From Fasciola hepatica (lineage: Eukaryota; Platyhelminthes; Trematoda; Plagiorchiida; Fasciolidae): a stretch of 64,000 bases of DNA. This document shows positions 1 through 11,900 of this stretch, one piece after another (positions within the stretch are counted from its first letter, which is position 1; each line of letters starts with the position of its first letter). The DNA lies in NCBI GenBank assembly GCA_948099385.1, contig CANUEZ040000196.1, positions 293,001 to 357,000 of the forward strand, in the 5' to 3' direction. The notes below the pieces were generated by a model. The model ran no database searches, was not told the DNA's origin, and was given only the letters and a program-made list of their open reading frames with translations. Position numbers and translations under genes: made by a program.

Positions 1-410
1 CCAAGGCATTATCATATGAACAATCCACACAGATTGCTCATACAATGCAATAGAGCAGTAGCAGAGTAGATTTGTATAATATGATTCTCCATGCAGCTTG
101 AACACTGAACTGATCATTGAAAATGATGGAAGCACTGTACAGCTGTTTGATCCGCTAAGGGAATCATGAGCATTGCACATGGACAGAGCCCACACGGGGA
201 CACGAACAAGGGTTGGGGTGAACGAATGTCAGTCGAACACCAAAACCATAAGTCTATCTGATATGTGTCTCAACGCTTTGTTCAACATGTACACTACATG
301 ATATAGCACAATCCCCAAATTGGCTTCGGCTTTCGCTTTCGCTTTGAACGGTAACAACCAAATTCTCGCACACCGATCCAATCCTATGTTCCATCACTTC
401 TCTATTTATG
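1..410 (+). repeat. Left-edge partial monomer
   Basis: The window opens about 15 bp into a monomer, at CCAAGGCATT. The short CA form (ATCCACACAGATT) places it in the 423-bp class. Its first bases carry a private change (ATTATCATATGAAC instead of ATTCCCTTATGAAC). Its 3' part carries the marker CCATAAGTCTATCTGATATG, also seen in monomers 1686 and 2536. Confidence 0.95.
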
Positions 411-563
411 GGCCTAAGTAAAACCAAGGCATTCCCTTATGAACAATCCCCACACAGATTGATCATACAATGCAATAGAGCAGTAGCAGAGTAGATTTGT
501 ATAATATGATTCTACATGCAGCTTGAACACTGAACTGACCATTGAAAATGATGGAAGCACTGT

Positions 564-571
564 ACAGCTGT
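564..571. other. Representative ACAGCTGT palindrome in the conserved monomer core
   Basis: A perfect 8-bp palindrome, ACAGCTGT, containing the E-box hexamer CAGCTG, lies at consensus offset 154-161; this is the copy in monomer 411. It sits in a well conserved stretch (about offset 148-205) that is nearly unchanged in most monomers. Isolated losses occur, for example in 5084 (CAGTACAGC, adjacent change), 18226 (ATACAGC) and 59778 (AGCTGTGTG). No binding protein can be inferred from sequence. Confidence 0.6.
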
Positions 572-1171
572 TTGATCCGCTAAGGGAATCATGAGCATTG
601 CACATGGACAGAGCCCACACGGGGACACGAACAAGGGTTGGTGTGAACGAATGTCAGTCGAACACCCAAACCACAAGGCTATCCGATATGGGTCTGAACG
701 CTTTGTTCAACATATACAATACATGATATAGCACAATCCCCAAATTGGCTTCGGATTTCGCTTTGGCTTTGAACGGTAACAACCAAATTCTCGCACACCG
801 ATCCAATCCTATGTTCCATCACTTCTCTATTTATGGGCCTAAGTAAAACCAAGGCATTCCCTTATGAACAATCCCCACACAGATTGCTCATACAATGCAA
901 TAGAGCAGTAGCAGAGTAGATTTGTATAATATGATTCTCCATGCAGCTTGAACACTGAACTGACCAGTGAGATTGATTGAAACACTGTACAGTTGTTTGA
1001 TCCGCTAGGGGAATCATGAGCATTGCACATGGACAGAGCCCACACGGGGAGACGAACAAGGGTTGGGGTGAACGAATGTCAGTCGAACAACCAAACCACA
1101 AGGCTATCCGATATGGGTCTGAACGCTTTGTTCAACATATACAATACATGATATAGCACAATCCCCAAATT

Positions 1172-1195
1172 GGCTTCGGCTTTCGCTTTCGCTTT
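1172..1195 (+). repeat. Representative imperfect hexamer tract (GGCTTY/CGCTTT)4
   Basis: Within every monomer, offset 337-360 consists of four degenerate hexamers, here GGCTTC-GGCTTT-CGCTTT-CGCTTT (copy in monomer 836). It is a microsatellite-like element nested in the satellite. Unit number stays at four, but base content varies between monomers (GGTTTCGACTTTCG forms in 21.6-29.7 kb; GGCTTT forms around 52 kb). Confidence 0.8.
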
Positions 1196-4100
1196 GAACG
1201 GTAACAACCAAATTCTCGCACACCGATCCAATCCTATGTTCCATCACTTCTCTATTTATGGGCCTAAGTAAAACCAAGGCATTCCCTTATGAACAATCCA
1301 CACACAGATTGCTCATACAATGCAATAGAGCAGTAGCAGAGTAGATTTGTATAATATGATTCTCCATGCAGCTTGACCACTGAACTGACCATCGAAAATT
1401 ATGGAAGAACTGTACAGCTGTTTGATCCGCGTAGGGAATCTTAATCATTGCACATGGACAGAGCCCACACGAGGACACGAACAAGGGTTGGGGTGAACGA
1501 ATGTCAGTCGAACAACCGAACCACAAGGCTATCCGATATGTGTCTCAACGCTTTGTTCAACATATACAATACATGATATAGCACAATCCCCAAATTGGCT
1601 TCGGCTTTCGCTTTCGCTTTGAACGGTAACAACCAAATTCTCGCACACCGATCCAATCCTATGTTCCATCACTTCTCTATTTATGGGCCTAAGTAAAACC
1701 AATGCATTCCCTTATGAACAATCCCCACACAGATTGCTCATACAATGCAATAGAGCAGTAGCAGAGTAGATTTGTATAATATGATTCTACATGCAGCTTG
1801 AACACTGAACTGACCATTGAAAATGATGGAAGCACCGTACAGCTGTTTGATCCGCTAAGGGAATCATGAGCATTGCACATGGACAGAGCCCACACGGGGA
1901 CACGAACAAGGGTTGGGGTGAACGAATGTCAGTCGAACACCAAAACCATAAGTCTATCTGATATGTGTCTCAACGCTTTGTTCAACATGTACACTACATG
2001 ATATAGCACAATCCCCAAATTGGCTTCGGCTTTCGCTTTCGCTTTGAACGGTAACAACCAAATTCTCGCACACCGATCCAATCCTATGTTCCATCACTTC
2101 TCTATTTATGGGCCTAAGTAAAACCAATGCATTCCCTTATGAACAATCCCCACACAGATTGCTCATACAATGTAATATAGCAGTAGCAGAGTAGATTTGT
2201 ATAATATGATTCTCCATGCAGCTTGAACACTGAACTGACCGTTGAAAATGATGGAAGCACTGTACAGCTGTTTGATCCGCTAAGGGAATCATGAGCATTG
2301 CACATGGACAGAGCCCACACGGGGACACGAACAAGGGTTGGGGTGAACGAATGTCAGTCGAACACCCAAACCACAAGGCTATCCGATATGTGTCTCAACG
2401 CTTTGTTCAACATATACAATACATGATATAGCACAATCCCCAAATTGGCTTCGGCTTTCGCTTTCGCTTTGAACGGTAACAACCAAATTCTCGCACACCG
2501 ATCCAATCCTATGTTCCATCACTTCTCTATTTATGGGCCTAAGTAAAACCAAGGCATTCCCTTATGAACAATCCCCACACAGATTGATCATACAATGCAA
2601 TAGAGCAGTAGCAGAGTAGATTTGTATAATATGATTCTACATGCAGCTTGAACACTGAACTGACCATTGAAAATGATGGAAGCACCGTACAGCTGTTTGA
2701 TCCGCTAAGGGAATCATGAGCATTGCACATGGACAGAGCCCACACGGGGACACGAACAAGGGTTGGGGTGAACGAATGTCAGTCGAACACCAAAACCATA
2801 AGTCTATCTGATATGTGTCTCAACGCTTTGTTCAACATGTACACTACATGATATAGCACAATCCCCAAATTGGCTTCGGCTTTCGCTTTCGCTTTGAACG
2901 GTAACAACCAAATTTTCGCACACCGATCCAATCCTATGTTCCATCACTTCTCCATTTATGGGCCTAAGTAAAACCTAGGCATTCCCTTATGAACAATCCC
3001 CACACAGATTGCTCATACAATGCAATAGAGCAGTAGCAGAGTAGATTTGTATAATATGATTCTCCATGCAGCTTGAACACTGAACTGACCATTGAAAATG
3101 ATGGAAGCACTGTACAGCTGTTTGATCCGCTAAGGGAATCATGAGCATTGCACATGGACAGAGCCCACACGGGGACACGAACAAGGGTTGGGGTGAACGA
3201 ATGTCAGTCGAACAACCGAACCACAAGGCTATCCGATATGTGTCTCAACGCTTTGTTCAACATATACAATACATGATATAGCACAATCCCCAAATTGGCT
3301 TCGGCTTTCGCTTTCGCTTGGAAAGGTAACAACCAAATTCTCGTACACCGATCCAATCCTATGATCCATCACTTCTCTATTTATGGGCCTAAGTAAAACC
3401 AAGGCATTCCCTTATGAACAATCCGCACACAGATTGCCCATACAATGCAATAGAGCAGTAGCAGAGTAGATTTGTATAATATGATTCTCCATGCAGCTTG
3501 AACACTGAACTAATCATTGAAAATTATGGAAGCACTGTAAAGCTGTTTGATCCGCTAAGGGAATCATGAGCATTGCACATGGACAGAGCCCACACGGGGA
3601 CACGAACAATGGTTGGGGTGAACGAATGTCAGTCGAACACCCAAACCACAAGGCTATCCGATATGGGTCTGAACGCTTTGTTCAACATATACAATACATG
3701 ATATAGCACAATCCCCAAATTGGCTTCGGCTTTCGCTTTCGCTTTGAACGGTAACAACCAAATTCTCACACACCGATCCAATCCTATGTTCCATCACTTC
3801 TCTATTTATGGGCCTAAGTAAAACCAAGGCATTCCCTTATGAACAATCCTCACACAGATTGCTCATACAATGCAATAGAGCAGTAGCAGAGTAGATTTGT
3901 ATAATATGATTCTCCAGGCAGCTAGAACACTGAACTGACCATTGAAAATGATGGAAGCACTGTACAGCTGTTTGATCCGCTAAGGGAATCATGAGCATTG
4001 CACATGGACAGAGCCCACACGGGGACACGAACAAGGGTTGGGGTGAACGAATGTCAGTCGAACACCCAAACCACAAGGCTATCCGATATGGGTCTGAACG

Positions 4101-4660
4101 CTTTGTTCAACTTATACAATACATGTTATAGCACAATCCCCAAATTGGCTTCGGCTTTCGCTTTCGCTTTGAACGGTAACAACCAAATTCTCGCACACCG
4201 ATCCAATCCTATGTTCCATCACTTCTCTATTTATGGGCCTATGTAAAACCAAGGCATTCCCTTATGAACAATCACCACACAGATTGCTCATACAATGCAA
4301 TAGAGCAGTAGCAGAGTAGATTTGTATAATATGATTCTCCATGCAGCTTGAACACTGAACTGACCATCGAAAATTATGGAAGAACTGTACAGCTGTTTGA
4401 TCCGCTAAGGGAATCATGAGCATTGCACATGGACAGAGCCCACAAGAGGACACGAACAAGGGTTGGGGTGAACGAATGTCTGTCGAACACCCAAACCACA
4501 AGGCTATCCGATATGGGTCTGAACGCTTTGTTCAACATATACAATACATGATATAGCGCAATCCCCAAATTGGCTTCGGCATTCGCTCTCGCTTTAAACG
4601 GTAACAACCAAATTCCCGCACACCGATCCAATCCTATGTTCCATCACTTCTCTATTTATG

Positions 4661-7600
4661 GGCCCAAGTAAAACCAAGGCATTCCCTTATGAACAATCCA
4701 CACAGATTGCTCATACATTGCAATAGAGCAGTAGCAGAGTAGATTTGTATAATATGATTCTCCATGCAACTTGAACACTGAACTGACCATTGAAAATGAT
4801 GGAAGCACTGTACAGCTGTTTGATCCGCTAAGGGAATCATGAGCATTGCACATGGACAGAGCTCACACGGGGACACGAACAAGGGTTGGGGTGAACGAAT
4901 GTCAGTCGAACACCCAAACCACAAGTCTATCCGATATGGGTCTGAACGCTTTGTTCAACATATACAATACATGATATAGCACAATCCCCAAATTGGCTTC
5001 GGCTTTCGCTTTCGCTTTGAACGGTAACAACCAAATTCTCGCACACCGATCCAATCCTATGTTCCATCACTTCTCTATTTATGGGCCTAAGTAAAACCAA
5101 GGCATTCCCTTATGAACAATCCCCACACAGATTGCTCATACAATGCAATAGAGCAGTAGCAGAGTAGATTTGTATATTATGATTCTCCATGCAGCTTGAA
5201 CACTGAACTGACCATTGAAAATGATGGAAGCACAGTACAGCTGTTTGATCCGCTAAAGGAATCATGAGCACTGCACATGGACAGAGCCCACACGAGGACA
5301 CGAACAAGGGTTGGTGTGAACGAATGTCTGTCGAACACCCAAACCACAAGGCTATCCGATATGGGTCTGAACGCTTTGTTCAACATATACAATACATGAT
5401 ATAGCGCAATCCCCAAATTGGCTTCGGCATTCGCTCTCGCTTTAAACGGTAACAACCAAATTCTCGCACACCGATCCAATCCTATGTTCCATCACTTCTC
5501 TATTTATGGGCCCAAGTAAAACCAAGGCATTCCCTTATGAACAATCCACACAGATTGCTCATACAATGCAATAGAGCAGTAGCAGAGTAGATTTGTATAA
5601 TATGATTCTCCATGCAACTTGAACACTGAACTGACCATTGAAAACTATGGAAGAACTGTACAGCTGTTTGATCCGCTAAAGGAATCATGAGCACTGCACA
5701 TGGACAGAGCCCACACGAGGACACGAATAAGGGTTGGTGTGAACGAATGTCTGTCGAACACCCAAACCACAAGGCTATCCGATATGTGTCTGAACGCTTT
5801 GTTCAACTTATACAATACATGATATAGCACAATCCCCAAATTGGCTTCGGCTTTCGCTTTCGCTTTGAACGGTAACAACCAAATTCTCGCACACCGATCC
5901 AATCCTATGTTCCATCACTTCTCTATTTATGGGCCTAAGTAAAACCAAGGCATTCCCTTATGAACAATCCACACACAGATTGCTCATACAATGCAATAGA
6001 GCAGTAGCAGAGTAGATTTGTATAATATGATTCTCCATGCAGCTTGAACACTGAACTGACCATTGAAAATGATGGAAGCACTGTACAGCTGTTTGATCCG
6101 CTAAGGGAATCATGAGCATTGCACATGGACAGAGCCCACACGGGGACACGAACAAGGGTTGGGGTGAACGAATGTCAGTCGAACACCCAAACCACAAGGC
6201 TATCCGATATGTGTCTGAACGCTTTGTTCAACATAAACAATACATGATATAGCACAATCCCCAAATTGGCTTCGGCTTTCGCTTTCGCTTTGAACGGTAA
6301 CAACCAAATTCTCGCACACCGATCCAATCCTATGTTCCATCACTTCTCTATTTATGGGCCTAAGTAAAACCAAGGCATTCCCTTATGAACAATCCACACA
6401 GATTGCTCATACAATGCAATAGAGCAGTAGCAGAGTAGATTTGTATAATATGATTCTCCATGCAGCTTGAACACTGAACTGACCATTGAAAATGATGGAA
6501 GCACTGTACAGCTGTTTGATCCGCTAAGGGAATCATGAGCATTGCACATGGACAGAGCCCACACGGGGACACGAACAAGGGTTGGGGTGAACGAATGTCA
6601 GTCGAACACCCAAACCACAAGGCTATCCGATATGTGTCTGAACGCTTTGTTCAACTTATACAATACATGATATAGCACAATCCCCAAATTGGCTTCGGCT
6701 TTCGCTTTCGCTTTCAACGGTAACAACCAAATTCTCGCACACCGATCCAATCCTATGTTCCATCACTTCTCTATTTATGGGCCTGAGTAAAACCAAGGCA
6801 TTCCCTTATGAACAATCCCCACACAGATTGCTCATACAATGCAATAGAGCAGTAGCAGAGTAGATTTGTATAATATGATTCTCCATGCAGCTTGAAAACT
6901 GAACTGACCATTGAAAATGATGGAAGCACTGTACAGCTGTTTGATCCGCTAAGGGAATCATGAGCATTGCACATGGACAGAGCCCACACGGGGACACGAA
7001 CAAGGGTTGGGGTGAACGAATGTCAGTCGAACACCCAAACCACAAGGCTATCCGATATGGGTCTGAACGCTTTGTTCAACATATACAATACATGATATAG
7101 CACAATCCCCAAATTGGCTTCGGCTTTCGCTTTCGCTTTCAACGGTAACAACCAAATTCTCGCACACCGATCCAATCCTATTTTCCATCACTTCTCTATT
7201 TATGGGCCCAAGTAAAACCAAGGCATTCCCTTATGAACAATCCCCACACAGATTGCTCATACAATGCAATAGAGCAGTAGCAGAGTAGATTTGTATAATA
7301 TGATTCTCCATGCAGCTTGAACACTGAACTGACCATCGAAAATTATGGAAGAACTGTACAGCTGTTTGATCCGCTAAGGGAATCATGAGCATTGCACATG
7401 GACAGAGCCCACACGGGGACACGAACAAGGGTTGGGGTGAACGAATGTCAGTCGAACACCCAAACCACAAGGCTATCCGATATGGGTCTGAACGCTTTGT
7501 TCAACATATACAATACATGATATAGCACAATCCCCAAATTGGCTTCGGCTTTCGCTTTCGCTTTGAACGGTAACAACCAAATTCTCGCACACCGATCCAA

Positions 7601-8904
7601 TCCTATGTTCCATCACTTCTCTATTTATGGGCCTAAGTAAAACCAAGGCATTCCCTTATGAACAATCCCCACACAGATTGCTCATACAATGCAATAGAGC
7701 AGTAGCAGAGTAGATTTGTATAATATGATTCTACATGCAGCTTGAACACTGAACTGACCATTGAAAATGATGGAAGCACTGTACAGCTGTTTGATCCGCT
7801 AAGGGAATCATGAGCATTGCACATGGACAGAGCCCACACGAGGACACGAACAAGGGTTGGGGTGAACGAATGTCAGTCGAACACCCAAACCACAAGGCTA
7901 TCCGATATGATTCTCAACGCCTTCTTCTTAATATACAATACATGATATAGCACAATCCCCAAATTGACTTCGGCTTTCGCTTTCGCTCTGAACGGTAACA
8001 ACCAAATTCTCGCACACCGATCCAATCCTATGTTCCATCACTTCTCTATTTATGGGCCTAAGTAAAACCAAGGCATTCCCTTATGAACAATCCCCACACA
8101 GATTGATCATACAATGCAATAGAGCAGTAGCAGAGTAGATTTGTATAATATGATTCTCCATGCAGCTTGAACACTGAACTGACCATTGAAAATGATGGAA
8201 GCACTGTACAGCTGTTTGATCCGCTAAGGGAATCATGAGCATTGCACATGGACAAAGCCCACACGGGGACACGAACAAGGGTTGGGGTGAACGAATGTCA
8301 GTCGAACACCCAAACCACAAGGCTATCTGATATGTGTCTAAAAGAATTTTTCAACATGTACATTACGTAATATAGCACAATCCCCAAATTGGCTTCGGCT
8401 TTCGCTTTCGCTTTGAACGTTAACAACCAAATTCTCGCACACCGATCCAATCCTATGTTCCACCATTTTACTTTTTATGGGCCTAAGTAAAACCAAGGCA
8501 TTCCCTTATGAACAATCCACACACAGATTGCTCATACAATGCAATAGAGCAGTAGCAGAGTAGATTTGTATAATATGATTCTCCATGCAGCTTGAACACT
8601 GAACTGACCATTGAAAATGATGGAAGCACTGTACAGCTGTTTGATCCGCTAAGGGAATCATGAGCATTGCACATGGACAGAGCCCACACGGGGACACGAA
8701 CAAGGGTTGGGGTGAACGAATGTCAGTCGAACACCATAACCACAAGGCTATCCGCTATGGGTCTGAACGCTTTGTTCAACATATACAATACATGATATAG
8801 CACAATCCCCAAATTGGCTTCGGCTTTCGCTTTCGCTTTGAACGGTAACAACCAAATTCTCGCACACCGATCCAATCCTATGTTCCATCACTTCTCTATT
8901 TATG
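4661..8904 (+). repeat. Mixed 423/425-bp monomers (10)
   Basis: Starts: 4661, 5084, 5509, 5932, 6357, 6780, 7205, 7630, 8055, 8480. Lengths alternate 423/425 over the first five and are then all 425. Monomers 5084 and 5509 share GAGCACTGCACATGG and GTCTGTCGAAC. 4236 and 5084 share the tail GCATTCGCTCTCGC, which is dimer-spaced. 7630 and 9328 share an unusual tail (GATTCTCAACGCCTTCTTC), so this section is related to block A. 8055 carries a private AAAAGAATTTTTCAACATG tail. Confidence 0.93.
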
Positions 8905-11900
8905 GGCCTAAGTAAAACCAAGGCATTCCCGTATGAACAATCCACACAGATTGCTCATACAATGCAATGCAGCAGTAGCAGAGTAGATTTGTATAATATG
9001 ATTCTCCATGCAGCTTGAAAACTGAACTGACCATTGAAAATGTTGGAAGAACTGTACAGCTGTTTGATCCGCTAAGGGAATCATGAGCATTGCACATGGA
9101 CAGAGCCCACACGGGGACACGAACAAGGGTTGGGGTGAACGATTGTCAGTCGAACACCCAAACCACAAGGCTATCCGATATGGGTCTGAACGCTTTGTTC
9201 AACATATACAATACATGATATAGCACAATCCCCAAATTGGCTTCGGCTTTCGCTTTCGCTTTCAACGGTAACAACCAAATTCTCGCACACCGATCCAATC
9301 CTATGTTCCATCACTTCTCTATTTATGGGCCTAAGTAAAACCAAGGCATTCCCTTATGAACAATCCCCACACAGATTGATCATACAATGCAATAGAGCAG
9401 TAGCAGAGTAGATTTGTATAATATGATTCTACATGCAGCTTGAACACTGAACTGACCATTGAAAATGATGGAAGCACTGTACAGCTGTTTGATCCGCTAA
9501 GGGAATCATGAGCATTGCACATGGACAGAGCCCACACGAGGACACGAACAAGGGTTGGGGTGAACGAATGTCAGTCGAACACCCAAACCACAAGGCTATC
9601 CGATATGATTCTCAACGCCTTCTTCTTAATATACAATACATGATATAGCACAATCCCCAAATTGACTTCGGCTTTCGCTTTCGCTCTGAACGGTAACAAC
9701 CAAATTCTCGCACACCGATCCAATCCTATGTTCCATCACTTCTCTATTTATGGGCCTAAGTAAAACCAAGGCATTCCCTCATGAACAATCCCCACACAGA
9801 TTGCTCATACAATGCAATAGAGCAGTAGCAGAGTAGATTTGTATAATATGATTCTCCATGCAGCTTGAACACTGAACTGACCATTGAAAATGATGGAAGC
9901 ACTGTACAGCTGTTTGATCCGCTAAGGGAATCATGAGCATTGCACATGGACAGAGCCCACACGGGGACACGAACAAGGGTTGGGGTGAACGAATGTCAGT
10001 CGAACACCCAAACCACAAGGCTATCTGATATGTGTCTAAAAGATTTTTCAACATGTACATTACGTGATATAGCACAATCCCCAAATTGGCTTCGGCTTTC
10101 GCTTTCGCTTTGAACGGTAACAACCAAATTCTCGCACACCGATCCAATCCTATGTTCCATCACTTCTCTATTTATGGGCCTAAGTAAAACCAAGGCATTC
10201 CCGTATGAACAATCCACACAGATTGCTCATACAATGCAATGCAGCAGTAGCAGAGTAGATTTGTATAATATGATTCTCCATGCAGCTTGAACACTGAACT
10301 GACCATTGAAAATGATGGAAGCACTGTACAGCTGTTTGATCCGCTAAGGGAATCATGAGCATTGCACATGGACAGAGCCCACACGGGGACACGAACAAGG
10401 GTTGGGGTGAACGAATGTCAGTGGAACACTCAAACCACAGGGCTATCCGATATGGGTCTTAAAGATTTGTTCAACATATACACTACATGATATAGCACAA
10501 TCCCCAAATTGGCTTCGGCTTTCGCTTTCGCTTTCAACGGTAACAACCAAATTCTCGCACACCGATCCAATCCTATGTTCCATCACTTCTCTATTTATGG
10601 GCCTAAGTAAAACCAAGGCATTCCCGTATGAACAATCCACACAGATTGCTCATACAATGCAATGCAGCAGTAGCAGAGTAGATTTGTATAATATGATTCT
10701 CCATGCAGCTTGAACACTGAACTGACCATTGAAAATGATGGAAGCACTGTACAGCTGTTTGATCCGCTAAGGGAATCATGAGCATTGCACATGGACAGAG
10801 CCCACACGGGGACACGAACAAGGGTTGGTGTGAACGAATGTCAGTCGAACACCATAACCACAAGGCTATACGATATGTGTCTGAACGCTTTGTTCAACAT
10901 ATACAATACATGATATAGCACAATCCCCAAATTGGCTTCGGCTTTCGCTTTCGCTTTGAACGGTAACAACCAAATTCTCGCACACCGATCCAATCCTATG
11001 TTCCATCACTTCTCTATTTATGGGCCTAAGTAAAACCAAGGCATTCCCGTATGAACAATCCACACAGATTGCTCATACAATGCAATGCAGCAGTAGCAGA
11101 GTAGATTTGTATAATATGATTCTCCATGCAGCTTGAACACTGAACTGACCATTGAAAATGATGGAAGCACTGTACAGCTGTTTGATCCGCTAAGGGAATC
11201 ATGAGCATTGCACATGGACAGAGCCCACACGGGGACACGAACAAGGGTTGGGGTGAACGAATGTCAGTGGAACACTCAAACCACAGGGCTATCCGATATG
11301 GGTCTTAAAGATTTGTTCAACATATACACTACATGATATAGCACAATCCCCAAATTGGCTTCGGCTTTCGCTTTCGCTTTCAACGGTAACAACCAAATTC
11401 TCGCACACCGATCCAATCCTATGTTCCATCACTTCTCTATTTATGGGCCTAAGTAAAACCAAGGCATTCCCTTATGAACAATCCACACAGATTGCTCATA
11501 CAATGCAATAGAGCAGTAGCAGAGTAGATTTGAATAATATGATCCTCCATGCAGCTTGAACACTGAATTGACCAATGAAAATGATGGAAGCACTGTACAG
11601 CTGTTTGATCCGCTAAGGGAATCATGAGCATTGCACATGGACAGAGCCCACACGGGGACACGAACAAGGGTTGGGGTGAACGAATGTCAGTCGAACACCC
11701 AAACCACAAGGCTATCCGAAATGGGTCTGAACGCTTTGTTCAACATATACAATACATGATATAGCACAATCCCCAAATTGGCTTCGGCTTTCGCTTTCGC
11801 TTTGAACGGTAACAACCAAATTCTCGCACACCGATCCAATCCTATGTTCCATCACTTCTCTATTTATGGGCCTAAGTAAAACCAAGGCATTCCCTTATGA

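Larger units (their letters stand above)
411..4660 (+). repeat. Ten consecutive 425-bp monomers
   Basis: Monomer starts: 411, 836, 1261, 1686, 2111, 2536, 2961, 3386, 3811, 4236. All are exactly 425 bp, the longest uniform run in the window. Variants recur at multiples of the monomer: the CCATAAGTCTATCTG block is in the left-edge monomer, 1686 and 2536 (spacings 1700 and 850 bp), and TCTACATGC replaces TCTCCATGC in 411, 1686 and 2536. This suggests local dimer amplification. Monomer 836 carries an unusual GAGATTGATTGAA block shared only with monomers about 55 kb away. Monomer 1261 carries a CCACTGAACTGACCATCG haplotype seen again in 42830. Confidence 0.95.

Noticed and set aside
640..690. RNA polymerase III B-box-like GTTCGA (minus strand of GTCGAAC) in each monomer
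   Set aside because: Only the core matches, and the nearest A-box-like match is a few bases away rather than the needed spacing. No tRNA or 5S fold is evident, so a SINE or tRNA origin is not supported.
3998..4246. Plus-strand open frames of about 82 codons in several monomers
   Set aside because: The same argument applies: they exist only where no stop-creating variant occurs, and no supporting signal or domain is seen.
5084..5931. Possible separate subfamily of satellite (GAGCACTGCACATGG monomers)
   Set aside because: Only two adjacent monomers share it and they differ from the consensus at few sites, so this is a local variant and not a subfamily.
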